From RECG01 sp964444805 (GTDB taxonomy: Bacteria > Bacillota_I > Bacilli_A > Acholeplasmatales > Acholeplasmataceae): a DNA stretch of 32,507 nt. The translations under genes and the position numbers were made by a program. The notes below the pieces were generated by a model. The model was not told the origin of the DNA, ran no database searches, and saw only the letters and a program-made list of their open reading frames with translations. Positions 17,442 to 26,400 of this stretch are shown in pieces (within the stretch, counting starts at the first letter, position 1; each line of letters starts with the position of its first letter). The stretch is taken from assembly GCA_964444805.1 (NCBI GenBank), contig CAYUIK010000007.1, forward strand, positions 1 through 32,507, written 5' to 3'.

Positions 17442-18032
17442 ATGAAAAAAATACCGATCGGAATATCTGGGCGCCATGCTCATCTAACACAGCAACACCT
17501 GGAAACACTTTTTGGGAAAGACTACGCATTGACACCGCTCAAACCGCTCAGCCAACCGGGACAATACGCCGCCGAGGAAAAGATCGATGTCGTTAGTCCG
17601 CAAGGAAAGACGCTATCCGGTGTACGCATTCTCGGACCCGTACGGCCGGAATCGCAAATTGAAATATCACGTAGCGATGCGCTCCGCTATAAATTTGAAG
17701 CACCCGTTCGCTCGTCCGGTGATGTCAAGGGGTCCGGATCGGCGACGCTAATCGGCCCCAAGGGCCGAGTCGAACTGACGGAAGGTGTCATCATCGCCGA
17801 TCGACACATTCACTTTTCCGAGGAAGACGCGAAAGCATTTGGTGTCCAAGACAAGGACATCGTCAGTATCGAAGTCGGAGGGATCAAACCGGGTATTCTC
17901 GGTCAAGTACTTTGTCGTGTCAGCCCGAAATATCGTCTCGATTGTCACCTCGATACCGATGATGGCAGTGCCTTCATGCTTTCGACCGGTGACAAAGCCG
18001 TTCTCGTCAAGTCTTACACGATCGAAGCATAG
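17442..18032 (+). CDS. pduL: Phosphate propanoyltransferase/phosphotransacetylase, PduL family
   Basis: PduL exchanges CoA for phosphate on acetyl- or propanoyl-CoA, giving the acyl-phosphate used by acetate kinase for ATP. The 196-residue protein is two related halves. Metal-site histidines appear in GRHAHLT (about 11-16) and in DRHIHFSEED; KPLSQPGQYAAEE, GPVRPESQIEIS and the C-terminal CHLDTDDGSA are family blocks. The last differs from the common DTDEANA. No N-terminal encapsulation peptide or shell-protein neighbour is present, so it is a free housekeeping enzyme, not part of a microcompartment. AAGGAGG is eight bases before the ATG. It appears to be transcribed alone, ending in a terminator that begins at the stop codon. 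Confidence 0.93.
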   Translation: MKKIPIGISGRHAHLTQQHLETLFGKDYALTPLKPLSQPGQYAAEEKIDVVSPQGKTLSGVRILGPVRPESQIEISRSDALRYKFEAPVRSSGDVKGSGSATLIGPKGRVELTEGVIIADRHIHFSEEDAKAFGVQDKDIVSIEVGGIKPGILGQVLCRVSPKYRLDCHLDTDDGSAFMLSTGDKAVLVKSYTIEA

Positions 18033-18054
18033 GACCTCTAGAGGGTCCTTTTTT
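18031..18054 (+). terminator. Terminator overlapping the pduL stop codon
   Basis: AGGACC (18031-18036) pairs with GGTCCT (18044-18049), then six T. The stem begins inside the TAG stop. The next gene starts only 18 bases after the T run. Confidence 0.8.
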
Positions 18055-18071
18055 ACCGAAGGAGAATCGCA

Positions 18072-19277
18072 TTGGATACATTGAAGAAACAACAAGTATA
18101 CAAGGATCCGCTTTACGGATTCATCCACGTCGATGATTCCTTGATCAAGGAGCTTATCGATAGTGCACCGTTTCAACGGTTACGTCGTATTCGGCAACTG
18201 AGCGGCGTTCACATGGTTTTTCACGGGGCCGAACACTCACGGTTTAGCCATAGTCTCGGTGTTTACGAAATCGCCTATCGTTTTTCGCATGCACCTGACT
18301 TGAAACAGGCGTTTGCGGAACGTGAACGGATGATCCTGCTCGTTTCCGCACTCCTCCACGACATCGGTCATGGAGCCTATTCGCACGCTTTCGAGGATGT
18401 CTTCGGGATCGACCATGAAGTGATCGGTGCTCGACTCATCAAGGGTCATCCCGATCTTTCCCGGATCTTGAAACAGGTCGATGATGCCTTCGCCCAAGAC
18501 GTCGCTTCCGTTCTTGTGAAAGAGGGGAAGTATCCCCTGATCGAACAGATCATATCGAGCCAACTCGATGCCGACAGGCTCGACTATCTCGAACGCGACG
18601 CCTATTTTACGGGAGCTGCCTACGGACGAATCGACGCCGATCGAATCATTCGTGTCGCCCGTGTGAAAGATGGACGACTCGTCTTTAAGTCCAGTGGCAT
18701 TCATGCCATTGAAAATTACCTGATCAGCCGCTATCACATGTATTGGCAAGTCTACTTTCATCCTGTTTCGCGGGCGTATGAACTGACACTCGAAAAGATC
18801 TATCAGCGAGTTCGTGACCTGCTTGTTTCCGGTGTGTTCTTCTCGAACGGGGACCTTGAACTGCTCAAAAGAATGATCGCTCATCCGGACGACCTCGATG
18901 ATTTCATGGCACTCGATGACTATTACATGAATGGTCTGATCGCGGGATTCAGGACCTCGGAAGATGAAATCCTGAGAAATCTCGCCCATGATTTCCTCGA
19001 TCGGAAAATATGGGGGCACATCAAGGATGACTTCGAACACCAGGATGAGATTGCCCGCATCAAAGCAGCCATGAAACCGGAAGAAGAACCGTATTATACC
19101 GGATATCGGACAGTTGAAAGCAGCACATACAAGGATGATGGTTTGACATTCGGCGAGAAAATTTATGTTTTGCTCGAGGACGGAAGCATATCGACGATCA
19201 CCGAGCAATCGGAAATCATCGAAAGCTTGAAATCAAGTGGAGCCAAAAAGGATCCACGGTTTTTCTACCGCAAATGA
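18072..19277 (+). CDS. HD-domain phosphohydrolase (YwfO/SAMHD1-like)
   Basis: The 401-residue protein has the HD metal site: His55 in AEHSRFSHSLG, His96-Asp97 in LLHDIGHG and Asp166 in SQLDADRLDYL. The opening KDPLYGFIHV and APFQRLRRIRQLSG are typical of the dNTP-triphosphohydrolase-like group that includes Bacillus YwfO and SAMHD1. Substrate is not certain; a nucleotide triphosphate is likely. The start is TTG 18072, seven bases after GAAGGAG; the first downstream ATG would remove conserved N-terminal residues. No promoter is evident after the pduL terminator, so read-through or a weak start must serve it. The stop overlaps rnmV by four bases. Confidence 0.88.
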   Translation: MDTLKKQQVYKDPLYGFIHVDDSLIKELIDSAPFQRLRRIRQLSGVHMVFHGAEHSRFSHSLGVYEIAYRFSHAPDLKQAFAERERMILLVSALLHDIGHGAYSHAFEDVFGIDHEVIGARLIKGHPDLSRILKQVDDAFAQDVASVLVKEGKYPLIEQIISSQLDADRLDYLERDAYFTGAAYGRIDADRIIRVARVKDGRLVFKSSGIHAIENYLISRYHMYWQVYFHPVSRAYELTLEKIYQRVRDLLVSGVFFSNGDLELLKRMIAHPDDLDDFMALDDYYMNGLIAGFRTSEDEILRNLAHDFLDRKIWGHIKDDFEHQDEIARIKAAMKPEEEPYYTGYRTVESSTYKDDGLTFGEKIYVLLEDGSISTITEQSEIIESLKSSGAKKDPRFFYRK

Positions 19278-19846
19278 AGCCGAAAGTTCTCGTGGTCGAA
19301 GGCGCACACGACATCGCTCGTATAAGACAAGTAGACCCTAATGTCCGTATCGTATCCATCAACGGAAGTGCGATCGACGATGATAAGAAAGCGCTCATCC
19401 GTCACCTGCAGAAAACACACGATGTCGTTCTCTTTCTCGATCCCGATCACGCCGGAGAGCGTATTCGACGTATTCTCGAACATGATCTCGGTCACGTGCA
19501 CCACGTGTTCGTTGATCGGAAGAAAGCGATCGCACCATCGGGAAAAGTCGGTGTTGAGCACTTGTCTGATGAGGAAATAAGAAAAGCGCTCGAAGACATT
19601 CGTTATGGACACGTGCAAACAGAAAGCGACGTGACGACCGCTTTTCTTCATCACATGAAACTAATCGGACATCCGAACAGTGCGAAGGCGCGACGTGCAA
19701 TCGCCAAAACGTTCAACCTTGGGCACGTAAACGGAAAGACCCTGCTCAAGCGGATTCGCATGTTCAATATCACCGAAAAACAGATCAAAGAGGCGCTCCA
19801 TGTCACACCACATGAAAAAGAGGTTCGGACAAAACTTCATCCGTGA
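19274..19846 (+). CDS. rnmV: Ribonuclease M5
   Basis: RNase M5 cuts the 5S rRNA precursor to its mature ends in low-GC Gram-positive bacteria. The 190-residue protein has an N-terminal Toprim domain: Glu9 in VVEGAHD, NGSAIDD, and Asp56/Asp58 in LDPDHAGERIR. Family blocks GVEHLS and the C-terminal NGKTLLKRIRMFNI are present. The ATG overlaps the HD gene by four bases, and the end overlaps rsmA by 47 bases in another frame. The neighbourhood rnmV-rsmA is conserved in Bacillota. Confidence 0.94.
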   Translation: MKPKVLVVEGAHDIARIRQVDPNVRIVSINGSAIDDDKKALIRHLQKTHDVVLFLDPDHAGERIRRILEHDLGHVHHVFVDRKKAIAPSGKVGVEHLSDEEIRKALEDIRYGHVQTESDVTTAFLHHMKLIGHPNSAKARRAIAKTFNLGHVNGKTLLKRIRMFNITEKQIKEALHVTPHEKEVRTKLHP

Positions 19847-20582
19847 TAAGAATCTGCTCAACAAGATCGCACGCGAGTCACATATCGAGGGTAAGACAGT
19901 CATCGAGATCGGTCCCGGTCAAGGCGGACTGACGATGGCGCTCGTAGCTCGAGCTAAACGTGTAATCGCTTATGAGATCGATTCAACGCTCAGTCCTTTT
20001 CTCGATGAACTCGAAGAAACATATGACAATCTTGAAGTTGTCTACCATGATTTTCTCGACATCAACCTCGACCTTTATGACGAGGATATCCACGTCGTCG
20101 CCAATGTCCCCTACTACATCACGACGCCGATCCTCTTTCGCATTCTGGAAACCGAGGCAATCAAAACGGCGTCATTGATGGTACAAAAGGAGGTCGCGGA
20201 GAGACTTCTCGCCAAACCGGGAACCAAAGCGTACAACGCCTTATCGGTCATCTTGCAATACCGGTCACACGTATACCGGATGCTCGACGTCAACAGGAAG
20301 ATGTTCTATCCGATCCCGAATGTCGACAGTGTCGTCATTCGGATCGAGAAAGAGGATTCGAATGATTCGCCGGAAAAACAGAAGCGATTCATCCGCTTCG
20401 TCAAGGAAGCTTTCCGGCAAAAACGGAAAACGCTAGTCAATAACCTTTACGAAGGATACGGAATCGAAAAAACGGAAATCGAGGCTTTCCTAGTCGCGCA
20501 AGATATCCATCCGATGATTCGCGCCGAGCGCATCAGCGTCGCTGATTTCAAACGAATCGTGGAGGCGTGGCCTCATGATTAA
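19800..20582 (+). CDS. rsmA: 16S rRNA dimethyladenosine methyltransferase RsmA (KsgA)
   Basis: RsmA dimethylates two adjacent adenines in the last hairpin of 16S rRNA late in small-subunit assembly. The 260-residue protein starts with KKRFGQNFIRDKNLLNKI. It shows the SAM-binding IEIGPGQGGLT, and the catalytic NVPYYITTPIL matches the NLPY-type motif with Val for Leu. The C-terminal domain has FRQKRKTLVNNL. I use ATG 19800, six bases after AAAGAGG, inside the rnmV frame; ATG 19812 lacks a binding site. The end overlaps ispE by eight bases. Confidence 0.96.
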   Translation: MSHHMKKRFGQNFIRDKNLLNKIARESHIEGKTVIEIGPGQGGLTMALVARAKRVIAYEIDSTLSPFLDELEETYDNLEVVYHDFLDINLDLYDEDIHVVANVPYYITTPILFRILETEAIKTASLMVQKEVAERLLAKPGTKAYNALSVILQYRSHVYRMLDVNRKMFYPIPNVDSVVIRIEKEDSNDSPEKQKRFIRFVKEAFRQKRKTLVNNLYEGYGIEKTEIEAFLVAQDIHPMIRAERISVADFKRIVEAWPHD

Positions 20583-21396
20583 AGAACGTGCGCACGCAAA
20601 ACTCAATCTCGCTCTCGATGTTCTGGGAAAACGTGAAGACGGATATCATGAACTGAGAATGATTCTCGTTCCGCTCGAACTTGCCGATGAACTCGAGTTT
20701 TCGGCAGGCGAAGGAATCACACTTGAAGCAGACGTCATGATTAGAGACAACGCTGTTCTTCGAACGGCATATGCCATGCAGAAGGCATTCGACGTCAAGA
20801 AGGGCGCACGGATCAAACTCGTTAAAAACATTCCGATCGGTTCCGGGCTCGGGGGAGAAAGCGCCGATATCGCTGCAACCCTGCGGGGACTCAACCGTTT
20901 ATGGGAGCTCGGTCTCGAACTCGAAGAACTCGAAGAACTCGCACTATCATTGGGCTCGGATACGCTCTTCTGTCTCTATGAAAGACCCGCTTACGTCATG
21001 GGAAGAGGCGAGCATCTGCTCTTCATCGAAAAACCACCGATCGATGGCGTCCATCTCTTTTTCAATGGCCTTGATATTTCCACCAAAGAGGTTTTCAAGG
21101 CCCACAAGACGCGCCGAAAGACGCGGCGGTTCGAACGTCTTTTCGCCCTTTATCTAAACGAGTCATATGAACTGTTTTTCAACCGAACATATAATGACCT
21201 GCTAAAAACCGCTTTAACAAGGTATCCTGAACTGAAAAAGCACTATATCGAACTGAAAAGAAACCTTGGAGACATCATGATGACCGGGAGCGGGTCTGCT
21301 TTCTTTTATTTGGATTTGCCTTTTTCCAAACAAAATAAAGTTAACATAACCGAAAAATACAACAAAAAACACGTCAAAACAGCCCTTAAACCATAA
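20575..21396 (+). CDS. ispE: 4-diphosphocytidyl-2-C-methyl-D-erythritol kinase
   Basis: IspE phosphorylates CDP-methylerythritol in the non-mevalonate isoprenoid pathway. The 273-residue GHMP kinase has the catalytic Lys9 in HAKLNLALDVLGKREDGYHEL, Asp129 in GSDTLFCL and the late glycine motif MTGSGSAFF. The ATP loop reads IPIGSGLGGESADIAA (about 86-100), where the usual family form is GLGGGSSDAA; Glu95 and Ala97 are deviations. The C-terminus is Lys/Asn-rich and probably disordered. GGAGG lies eight bases before the ATG, and the start overlaps rsmA. Context and the N-terminus favour IspE over other GHMP kinases, but divergence lowers certainty a little. No terminator follows. Confidence 0.88.
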   Translation: MIKERAHAKLNLALDVLGKREDGYHELRMILVPLELADELEFSAGEGITLEADVMIRDNAVLRTAYAMQKAFDVKKGARIKLVKNIPIGSGLGGESADIAATLRGLNRLWELGLELEELEELALSLGSDTLFCLYERPAYVMGRGEHLLFIEKPPIDGVHLFFNGLDISTKEVFKAHKTRRKTRRFERLFALYLNESYELFFNRTYNDLLKTALTRYPELKKHYIELKRNLGDIMMTGSGSAFFYLDLPFSKQNKVNITEKYNKKHVKTALKP

Positions 21397-21401
21397 AAAT
21401 G

Positions 21402-21430
21402 TTTAATAATGGCCACTGATATGATATAAT
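21402..21430 (+). promoter_or_regulatory. spoVG promoter (sigma-A type)
   Basis: TTTAAT (21402-21407), 17 bases, TATAAT (21425-21430) with TGA before it. This is a housekeeping-type promoter and not an obvious sigma-H site. Confidence 0.7.
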
Positions 21431-21464
21431 TCCTATATAACGATAGCATGTCTTGGAGGGTAAA

Positions 21465-21767
21465 ATGAAGATCACAGATGTTAGAGTTAAGCTTGTAAGC
21501 AGCGAAAGTAGACTGAGAGGAGTCGCAACGATTACGTTTGACGAAAGTTTCGTTGTGCACGATATCCGGATTATCGAAGGCGAAAAAGGACTCTTTGTAG
21601 CAATGCCCAGCAAGAAGACGCCGAACGGGACATTCAGAGATATCGCTCACCCTATTCATAGCGAGATGCGCAAGATGATCGAGGATGCAATTGTTGATGC
21701 TTACGACATCGAGATGGCGAACCAACCTGAAGAAGAGGAAGAGGCCCAAGAAGAAGCGGAAGCATAA
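21465..21767 (+). CDS. spoVG: SpoVG family nucleic-acid-binding regulator
   Basis: SpoVG is a small regulator that binds DNA and RNA and affects septation, envelope and virulence genes. It occurs in many non-sporulating Bacillota. The 100-residue protein matches the family from MKITDVRVKLV through GLFVAMPSKKTPNGTFRDIAHPI and the helix that follows, and ends with an acidic Glu-rich tail. I start at ATG 21465, five bases after GGAGG; an in-frame TTG at 21453 overlaps that site. It stands alone between its own promoter and terminator. Its target here is unknown. Confidence 0.95.
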   Translation: MKITDVRVKLVSSESRLRGVATITFDESFVVHDIRIIEGEKGLFVAMPSKKTPNGTFRDIAHPIHSEMRKMIEDAIVDAYDIEMANQPEEEEEAQEEAEA

Positions 21768-21791
21768 GAAAAGAAGAATGAATCGAATATG

Positions 21792-21830
21792 AAAATCTTT
21801 TTTGCACGCATGCGCAGAAAAGATTTTTTT
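21792..21830 (+). terminator. Terminator after spoVG
   Basis: AAAATCTTTT (21792-21801) pairs with AAAAGATTTT (21818-21827) and is followed by T. The 16-base interior is itself partly self-complementary (CGCATGCG). The A/T-rich stem could act in both directions. Confidence 0.8.
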
Positions 21831-21844
21831 GTATGGTCTTTCGG

Positions 21845-21873
21845 TTTTAAAAAAGGGGGATCTATTGTATAAT
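21845..21873 (+). promoter_or_regulatory. Probable prs promoter
   Basis: TTTTAA (21845-21850), 17 bases, TATAAT (21868-21873), about 35 bases before the prs start. The -35 is weak. Confidence 0.55.
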
Positions 21874-21908
21874 GAAGGTGAAAAAACGATAAGGGAGAAC
21901 GAATAAAA

Positions 21909-22892
21909 ATGTCGGTAGTTGCAGGAAAGAAAGTCAAGATTTTTTCTTTGAGTTCGAATCGGAAACTGGCCCAAGAAATCGCGAATTCGATTAACATACC
22001 TCTAAGCAAAGTCGATGTCGTCAAATTCGCCGACGGCGAGATTTCGATCAACATCGAAGAGAGTGTACGGGGACATCACGTTTTCGTAATCCAGTCGACA
22101 TCCGCACCGGCCAACGAGCATCTCATGGAACTCCTCGTGCTGACCGATGCTTTGAAAAGGGCATCCGCCAAAACGGTCAACGTCATCATGCCTTACTATG
22201 GTTACTCCCGGCAGGACCGCAAGTCGAAGTCACGTCAACCGATTACGGCGAAGCTGGTTGCTGATTTGCTTCAGGTCGCCGGGATCAGCCGTCTCGTCTG
22301 CATCGACCTTCATGCTGCACAGATTCAAGGGTTTTTCGATATCCCGATCGATAATTTTCCGGCGACATCGTTACTTGCCGATTATTTTTTGAATGTCAAA
22401 AACCTCGATGACATCGTCATCGTATCACCCGATCACGGTGGGGTGACCCGAGCGCGCATTTTCGCTCGCATTTTTGACTGCCCACTCGCGATCATCGACA
22501 AACGAAGACCGAAACCGAATCAGGCTGAAGTTGCGAACATCATCGGTGATGTTGAGGGCAAGATCGCAATTATGGTCGATGACATCATCGACACCGCGAG
22601 AACGTTGACTGCCGGAGCTGAAGCACTCATGGAAAAAGGGGCGAAAGCCGTATATGCCGCCGCGACGCACCCTGTCTTCTCCGGTGACGCCCTAGAACGG
22701 ATCGAATCCTCGGTTTTGCAAGAAGTGATCGTAACGAACACGATCGATCTGAGTGAGGATTGTTGCCGAGGGAAAGTCACCCAAGTATCGATTGGTCCCC
22801 TCTTGGGACAATCCATTTTGCACATCATACAAGATGAACCGATCAGTCAAATCTTCGATCAGATCACCCATCGTCATCGGGGTAAATCATGA
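21909..22892 (+). CDS. prs: Ribose-phosphate pyrophosphokinase
   Basis: Prs makes PRPP from ribose-5-phosphate and ATP for nucleotide, NAD, histidine and tryptophan synthesis. The 327-residue protein has FADGEI, the catalytic flexible-loop segment YGYSRQDRKSKSRQPITAK, the CIDLHAAQIQGFFDIP block and the PRPP-binding loop VDDIIDTART (about 223-232). The loop has Arg231 where Gly is the common residue; the two Asp and the Thr that hold the substrate are kept. The binding site AGGGAG lies 11 bases before the ATG, somewhat far. The stop overlaps pth by four bases. The gene has its own promoter behind the spoVG terminator. Confidence 0.96.
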   Translation: MSVVAGKKVKIFSLSSNRKLAQEIANSINIPLSKVDVVKFADGEISINIEESVRGHHVFVIQSTSAPANEHLMELLVLTDALKRASAKTVNVIMPYYGYSRQDRKSKSRQPITAKLVADLLQVAGISRLVCIDLHAAQIQGFFDIPIDNFPATSLLADYFLNVKNLDDIVIVSPDHGGVTRARIFARIFDCPLAIIDKRRPKPNQAEVANIIGDVEGKIAIMVDDIIDTARTLTAGAEALMEKGAKAVYAAATHPVFSGDALERIESSVLQEVIVTNTIDLSEDCCRGKVTQVSIGPLLGQSILHIIQDEPISQIFDQITHRHRGKS

Positions 22893-23458
22893 AAGTTGTC
22901 GTCGGATTGGGCAACCCGGGGGCAGCTTACCGAAAAACGCGACACAACATCGGGTTCATCGTCATCGATGAATGGCTTAGTCAGACGCGACAAAAAGCCG
23001 GATTTCAAGGGAAGTTCAACGCTGAGATAAACATAACAACCTTTCAACAGGAAAAGATCGTGTTGATGAAACCGTCGACCTATATGAATCGATCGGGTGA
23101 GTCGATCGCCTCGTTTCTATCCTATTACAAGGCTGATATCGAAGATTTACTCGTCATCGTTGACGATGTCAATCTTTCGATCGGTCGAATCCGACTTCGG
23201 GAATCGGGGGGCCATGGCGGACACAACGGCTTACGGAACATCATTGAAAAACTCGGAACCGAGAATTTTAAAAGGATCCGAATCGGTGTCGGGAACGACA
23301 CGGATATGCCGCTCGACAAATACGTTCTCGGGAAAATCAGTGCGGATGAGGAAATCGCTCTTATGCCTGCTGTCAAGTCGGTAATCGAGGCTGTCGACTT
23401 GTTCGTCTCCGGCATTTCCTTCACCGAAATCATGACGAGATACAACACCCGAACCTAA
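22889..23458 (+). CDS. pth: Peptidyl-tRNA hydrolase
   Basis: Pth frees tRNA from peptidyl-tRNAs dropped by the ribosome. The 189-residue protein has GLGNPG with Asn9, the catalytic His19 in TRHNIGF, Asn67 in YMNRSG and Asn113 in GGHGGHNGLR, all expected active-site residues. The start overlaps the prs stop (ATGA), giving the common prs-pth pair. Its TAA stop sits in the loop of a 13-base-pair hairpin that runs up to the mfd ribosome binding site. Confidence 0.96.
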   Translation: MKVVVGLGNPGAAYRKTRHNIGFIVIDEWLSQTRQKAGFQGKFNAEINITTFQQEKIVLMKPSTYMNRSGESIASFLSYYKADIEDLLVIVDDVNLSIGRIRLRESGGHGGHNGLRNIIEKLGTENFKRIRIGVGNDTDMPLDKYVLGKISADEEIALMPAVKSVIEAVDLFVSGISFTEIMTRYNTRT

Positions 23459-23473
23459 GTGTTTGGGTGTTGT
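23442..23473 (+). promoter_or_regulatory. Hairpin between pth and mfd
   Basis: Bases 23442-23454 (ACAACACCCGAAC) pair with 23461-23473 (GTTTGGGTGTTGT), with a single G-T wobble and a six-base loop. The loop contains the pth stop TAA (23456-23458). Only TTT follows, so it is a poor terminator. The mfd Shine-Dalgarno AAGGA begins two bases further, at 23476. It may attenuate, protect or tune mfd expression. Confidence 0.6.
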
Positions 23474-23487
23474 TTAAGGATGGGAAT

Positions 23488-26400
23488 ATGATTTATGAAA
23501 TCATCGGCAGACATGCCGAGAAGATCAATCGAATCCGACGGGTCAAGCGTTCAAACGACACGTTTAATGCTTATCTTTTCGCTCAAGCTTTTCAAGCGAG
23601 ACGAACGATCTTCGTTGTTTTGCCGAACCTCTACGATGCGCAACGCTATTACGATATACTCAGTCAAATCGTCGCTGCCGAATCGGTTCTTTTTTATCCT
23701 GCCGACCAGACGCTTACAGCGATTATGGCGCTCGGCAGTCCCGAGTTCAAGAGTGAAAGACTCTATACCATAAAGCAGCTGATGACGGGCGAACCGTTTA
23801 TCGTCGTAACGACGATGCAGGGCTTGAGTCAAAGACAGTTAAAGCCGAAAGATTATGAACGCGGCGGACGCACACTGTCGATCGACCGACAGTACGACAT
23901 GAAGGATCTCGTGCAGTTTCTCGTCGATAACGGATATAAGAGAAGTTACACCGTTGAAAATCCCGGTGAATTCAGCGTTCGAGGTTCGATTTTGGATGTC
24001 TTCACCCTTCACAACGAGTTCCCGTATCGCCTTGATTTTTTCGATGATCAACTCGAAGAGATCAAGCTTTTCGATGTGGAAACGCAGCGTTCTTTCGCGG
24101 GAGTCGAACGTCTTGAAATCGCGCCGATGCATGAACTGTTTTACACGGATTCCATGAAACAGGATGCCATTGGGAAAATCCGGGAGTTCTTTTTCAAGCG
24201 CGTTTTGTCCGAACGGGAAAAAGAGAAACTCGAGCAAGATCTAGAAGCTCTCGAACTGCGCCAACAGACGGACGCACTTACCATCTACATGCCTTTTTTC
24301 AATGAAGAAAAAACGACTGTTCTCGATTTTTCCGCGAATCATGAACTTTACTTGATCGATGTCGATAAGATGAAGATCAATGAGGAAACGATCGCAAGCG
24401 ATCTTGAGACATACGCAACCGCCATGCACGGTCGTGCATTTCTCGATGTCCCCTTTCGACTCGGACTCGATCGATTTCTCGCTTTAAAACATATCGAGAT
24501 CGACAACTACGGCTTGCATAGCGGACCATCTGCCTATGACCTCGACGTCCACGACGTCAACCGCTATCAGGCAAACCTTTCCTTGTTGACGATGGATATC
24601 CGCGATACCATCGATTCTTTTTGCATCATCTTCGCGATACCAACCGAATATTATCGGAAACAATTAATCGATCACCTCGACCAGGAGCATATACCTTATC
24701 GACTCGAGTTGTCGGAAGAACCAGGCGCATACGTTTTAGATACATCGTACCAGGGGTCCTTTAAAGCGAACAGGGATCGCTTATGGATAATCGATGAGAC
24801 GGACCTTTTCCACGCCAGGACACGAAAAGCCATACGCTATCGGAGTGTCCTTAATCAATCCAAGAAGATCCGGCGCGTCGAAGATCTATCCGTAGGGGAC
24901 TACGTCGTGCACTATGACTACGGAATCGGACAGTACGTTGGCCTGAAGACGATGGAACTGTCTCAGGAAAAACGGGATTATCTGCACATCATCTATGCCG
25001 GAGAGGAAGCGCTCTACGTACCGATGGATCATATCGATCTTGTCTTAAAATACAGCAGTCATGACGGCATGACGCCCAGACTTTCGAAACTCGGGGGAAA
25101 ACAGTGGTCGAAGACGAAAGCGAATGTCAGGAAACGAATCAAAGACTTGAGCGATCGTCTCATCAAACTCTATGCTACCCGTCAACAAAGCAAGGGGTTC
25201 GCATTCCAAAAGGATGAGACGATGCAAGAAGCGTTCGAAAGAGATTTCCCCTATCTTCCGACCAAGGATCAAGAAAAGGCGATCATCAACACGAAATACG
25301 ACATGGAACAGCCAAAACCGATGGATCGATTGATCTGCGGTGACGTCGGGTTCGGCAAAACGGAAGTTGCCCTTAGGGCTTCATTCAAAGCCGTGCTCAA
25401 TGCCAAACAAGTCCTCTACCTCGTACCGACTACCGTACTGGCACGACAGCATTACTATACGTTCAAAGAGCGTTTCGAGAAGTATGGTGCGAATGTCGCT
25501 CTGCTCAGTCGTTTCGTCAAAAAGAAACAACAGACCGACACGATAAAAAAACTCGCGAAGGGATACGTCGATGTCGTCATTGGGACGCATCGCCTGCTCT
25601 CAAGTGACGTGAAGTTCAAGGATCTTGGGTTGCTGATCGTCGATGAAGAACAGAGATTCGGGGTCGAACACAAGGAAAAAATACGGGAAATCAAGGCCAA
25701 CGTCGACACGCTCACGTTGAGTGCGACACCGATTCCTCGAACGCTACAGATGTCGATGATGGGGTTGAAGGACCTGTCGATGATCGAAACGCCACCGTTA
25801 AATCGTTATCCCGTTCAGACGTATGTCGTCGAAAGGAACGAAGCGCTTATTAAAGAAGCGATTACGAGGGAACTCGCCCGTGGTGGTCAGGTGTTCTATC
25901 TATTCAATCGGATCAAAGGTATCGAAGGAATCGTTCATCGCTTGAACAAGCTCGTGCCGGAGGCACGAGTCGCTCACGCTCATGGGAAAATGCAACGTGA
26001 TGAGCTCGAAAGTGTAATCAGTGATTTCATCGAACACGGCTATGACGTCCTGGTCTCGACGACGATCATCGAGACGGGCGTCGATATTCCCAACACCAAC
26101 ACGTTGATCGTACACGATGCCGATCAACTCGGACTCTCGCAACTCTATCAGATTCGCGGACGCGTCGGACGAACTGACCGAATCGCGTATGCCTATCTGT
26201 TTTACAGTGGTGAGGGTCTCATCAATGACGAAGCGCGCAAGCGCCTCAATGCGATTCAGGACTTTACCGCACTCGGTAGCGGATTTAAGATTGCGATGCG
26301 CGATCTCTCAATCCGCGGAGCCGGAGATTTGCTCGGACAAGAGCAGTCCGGATTCATCGATTCGGTCGGCATCGAACTCTACATGAAACTCCTTGAAGAA

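Noticed and set aside
17442..18032. Microcompartment operon around pduL
   Set aside because: No shell-protein gene, encapsulation peptide or aldehyde dehydrogenase is near.
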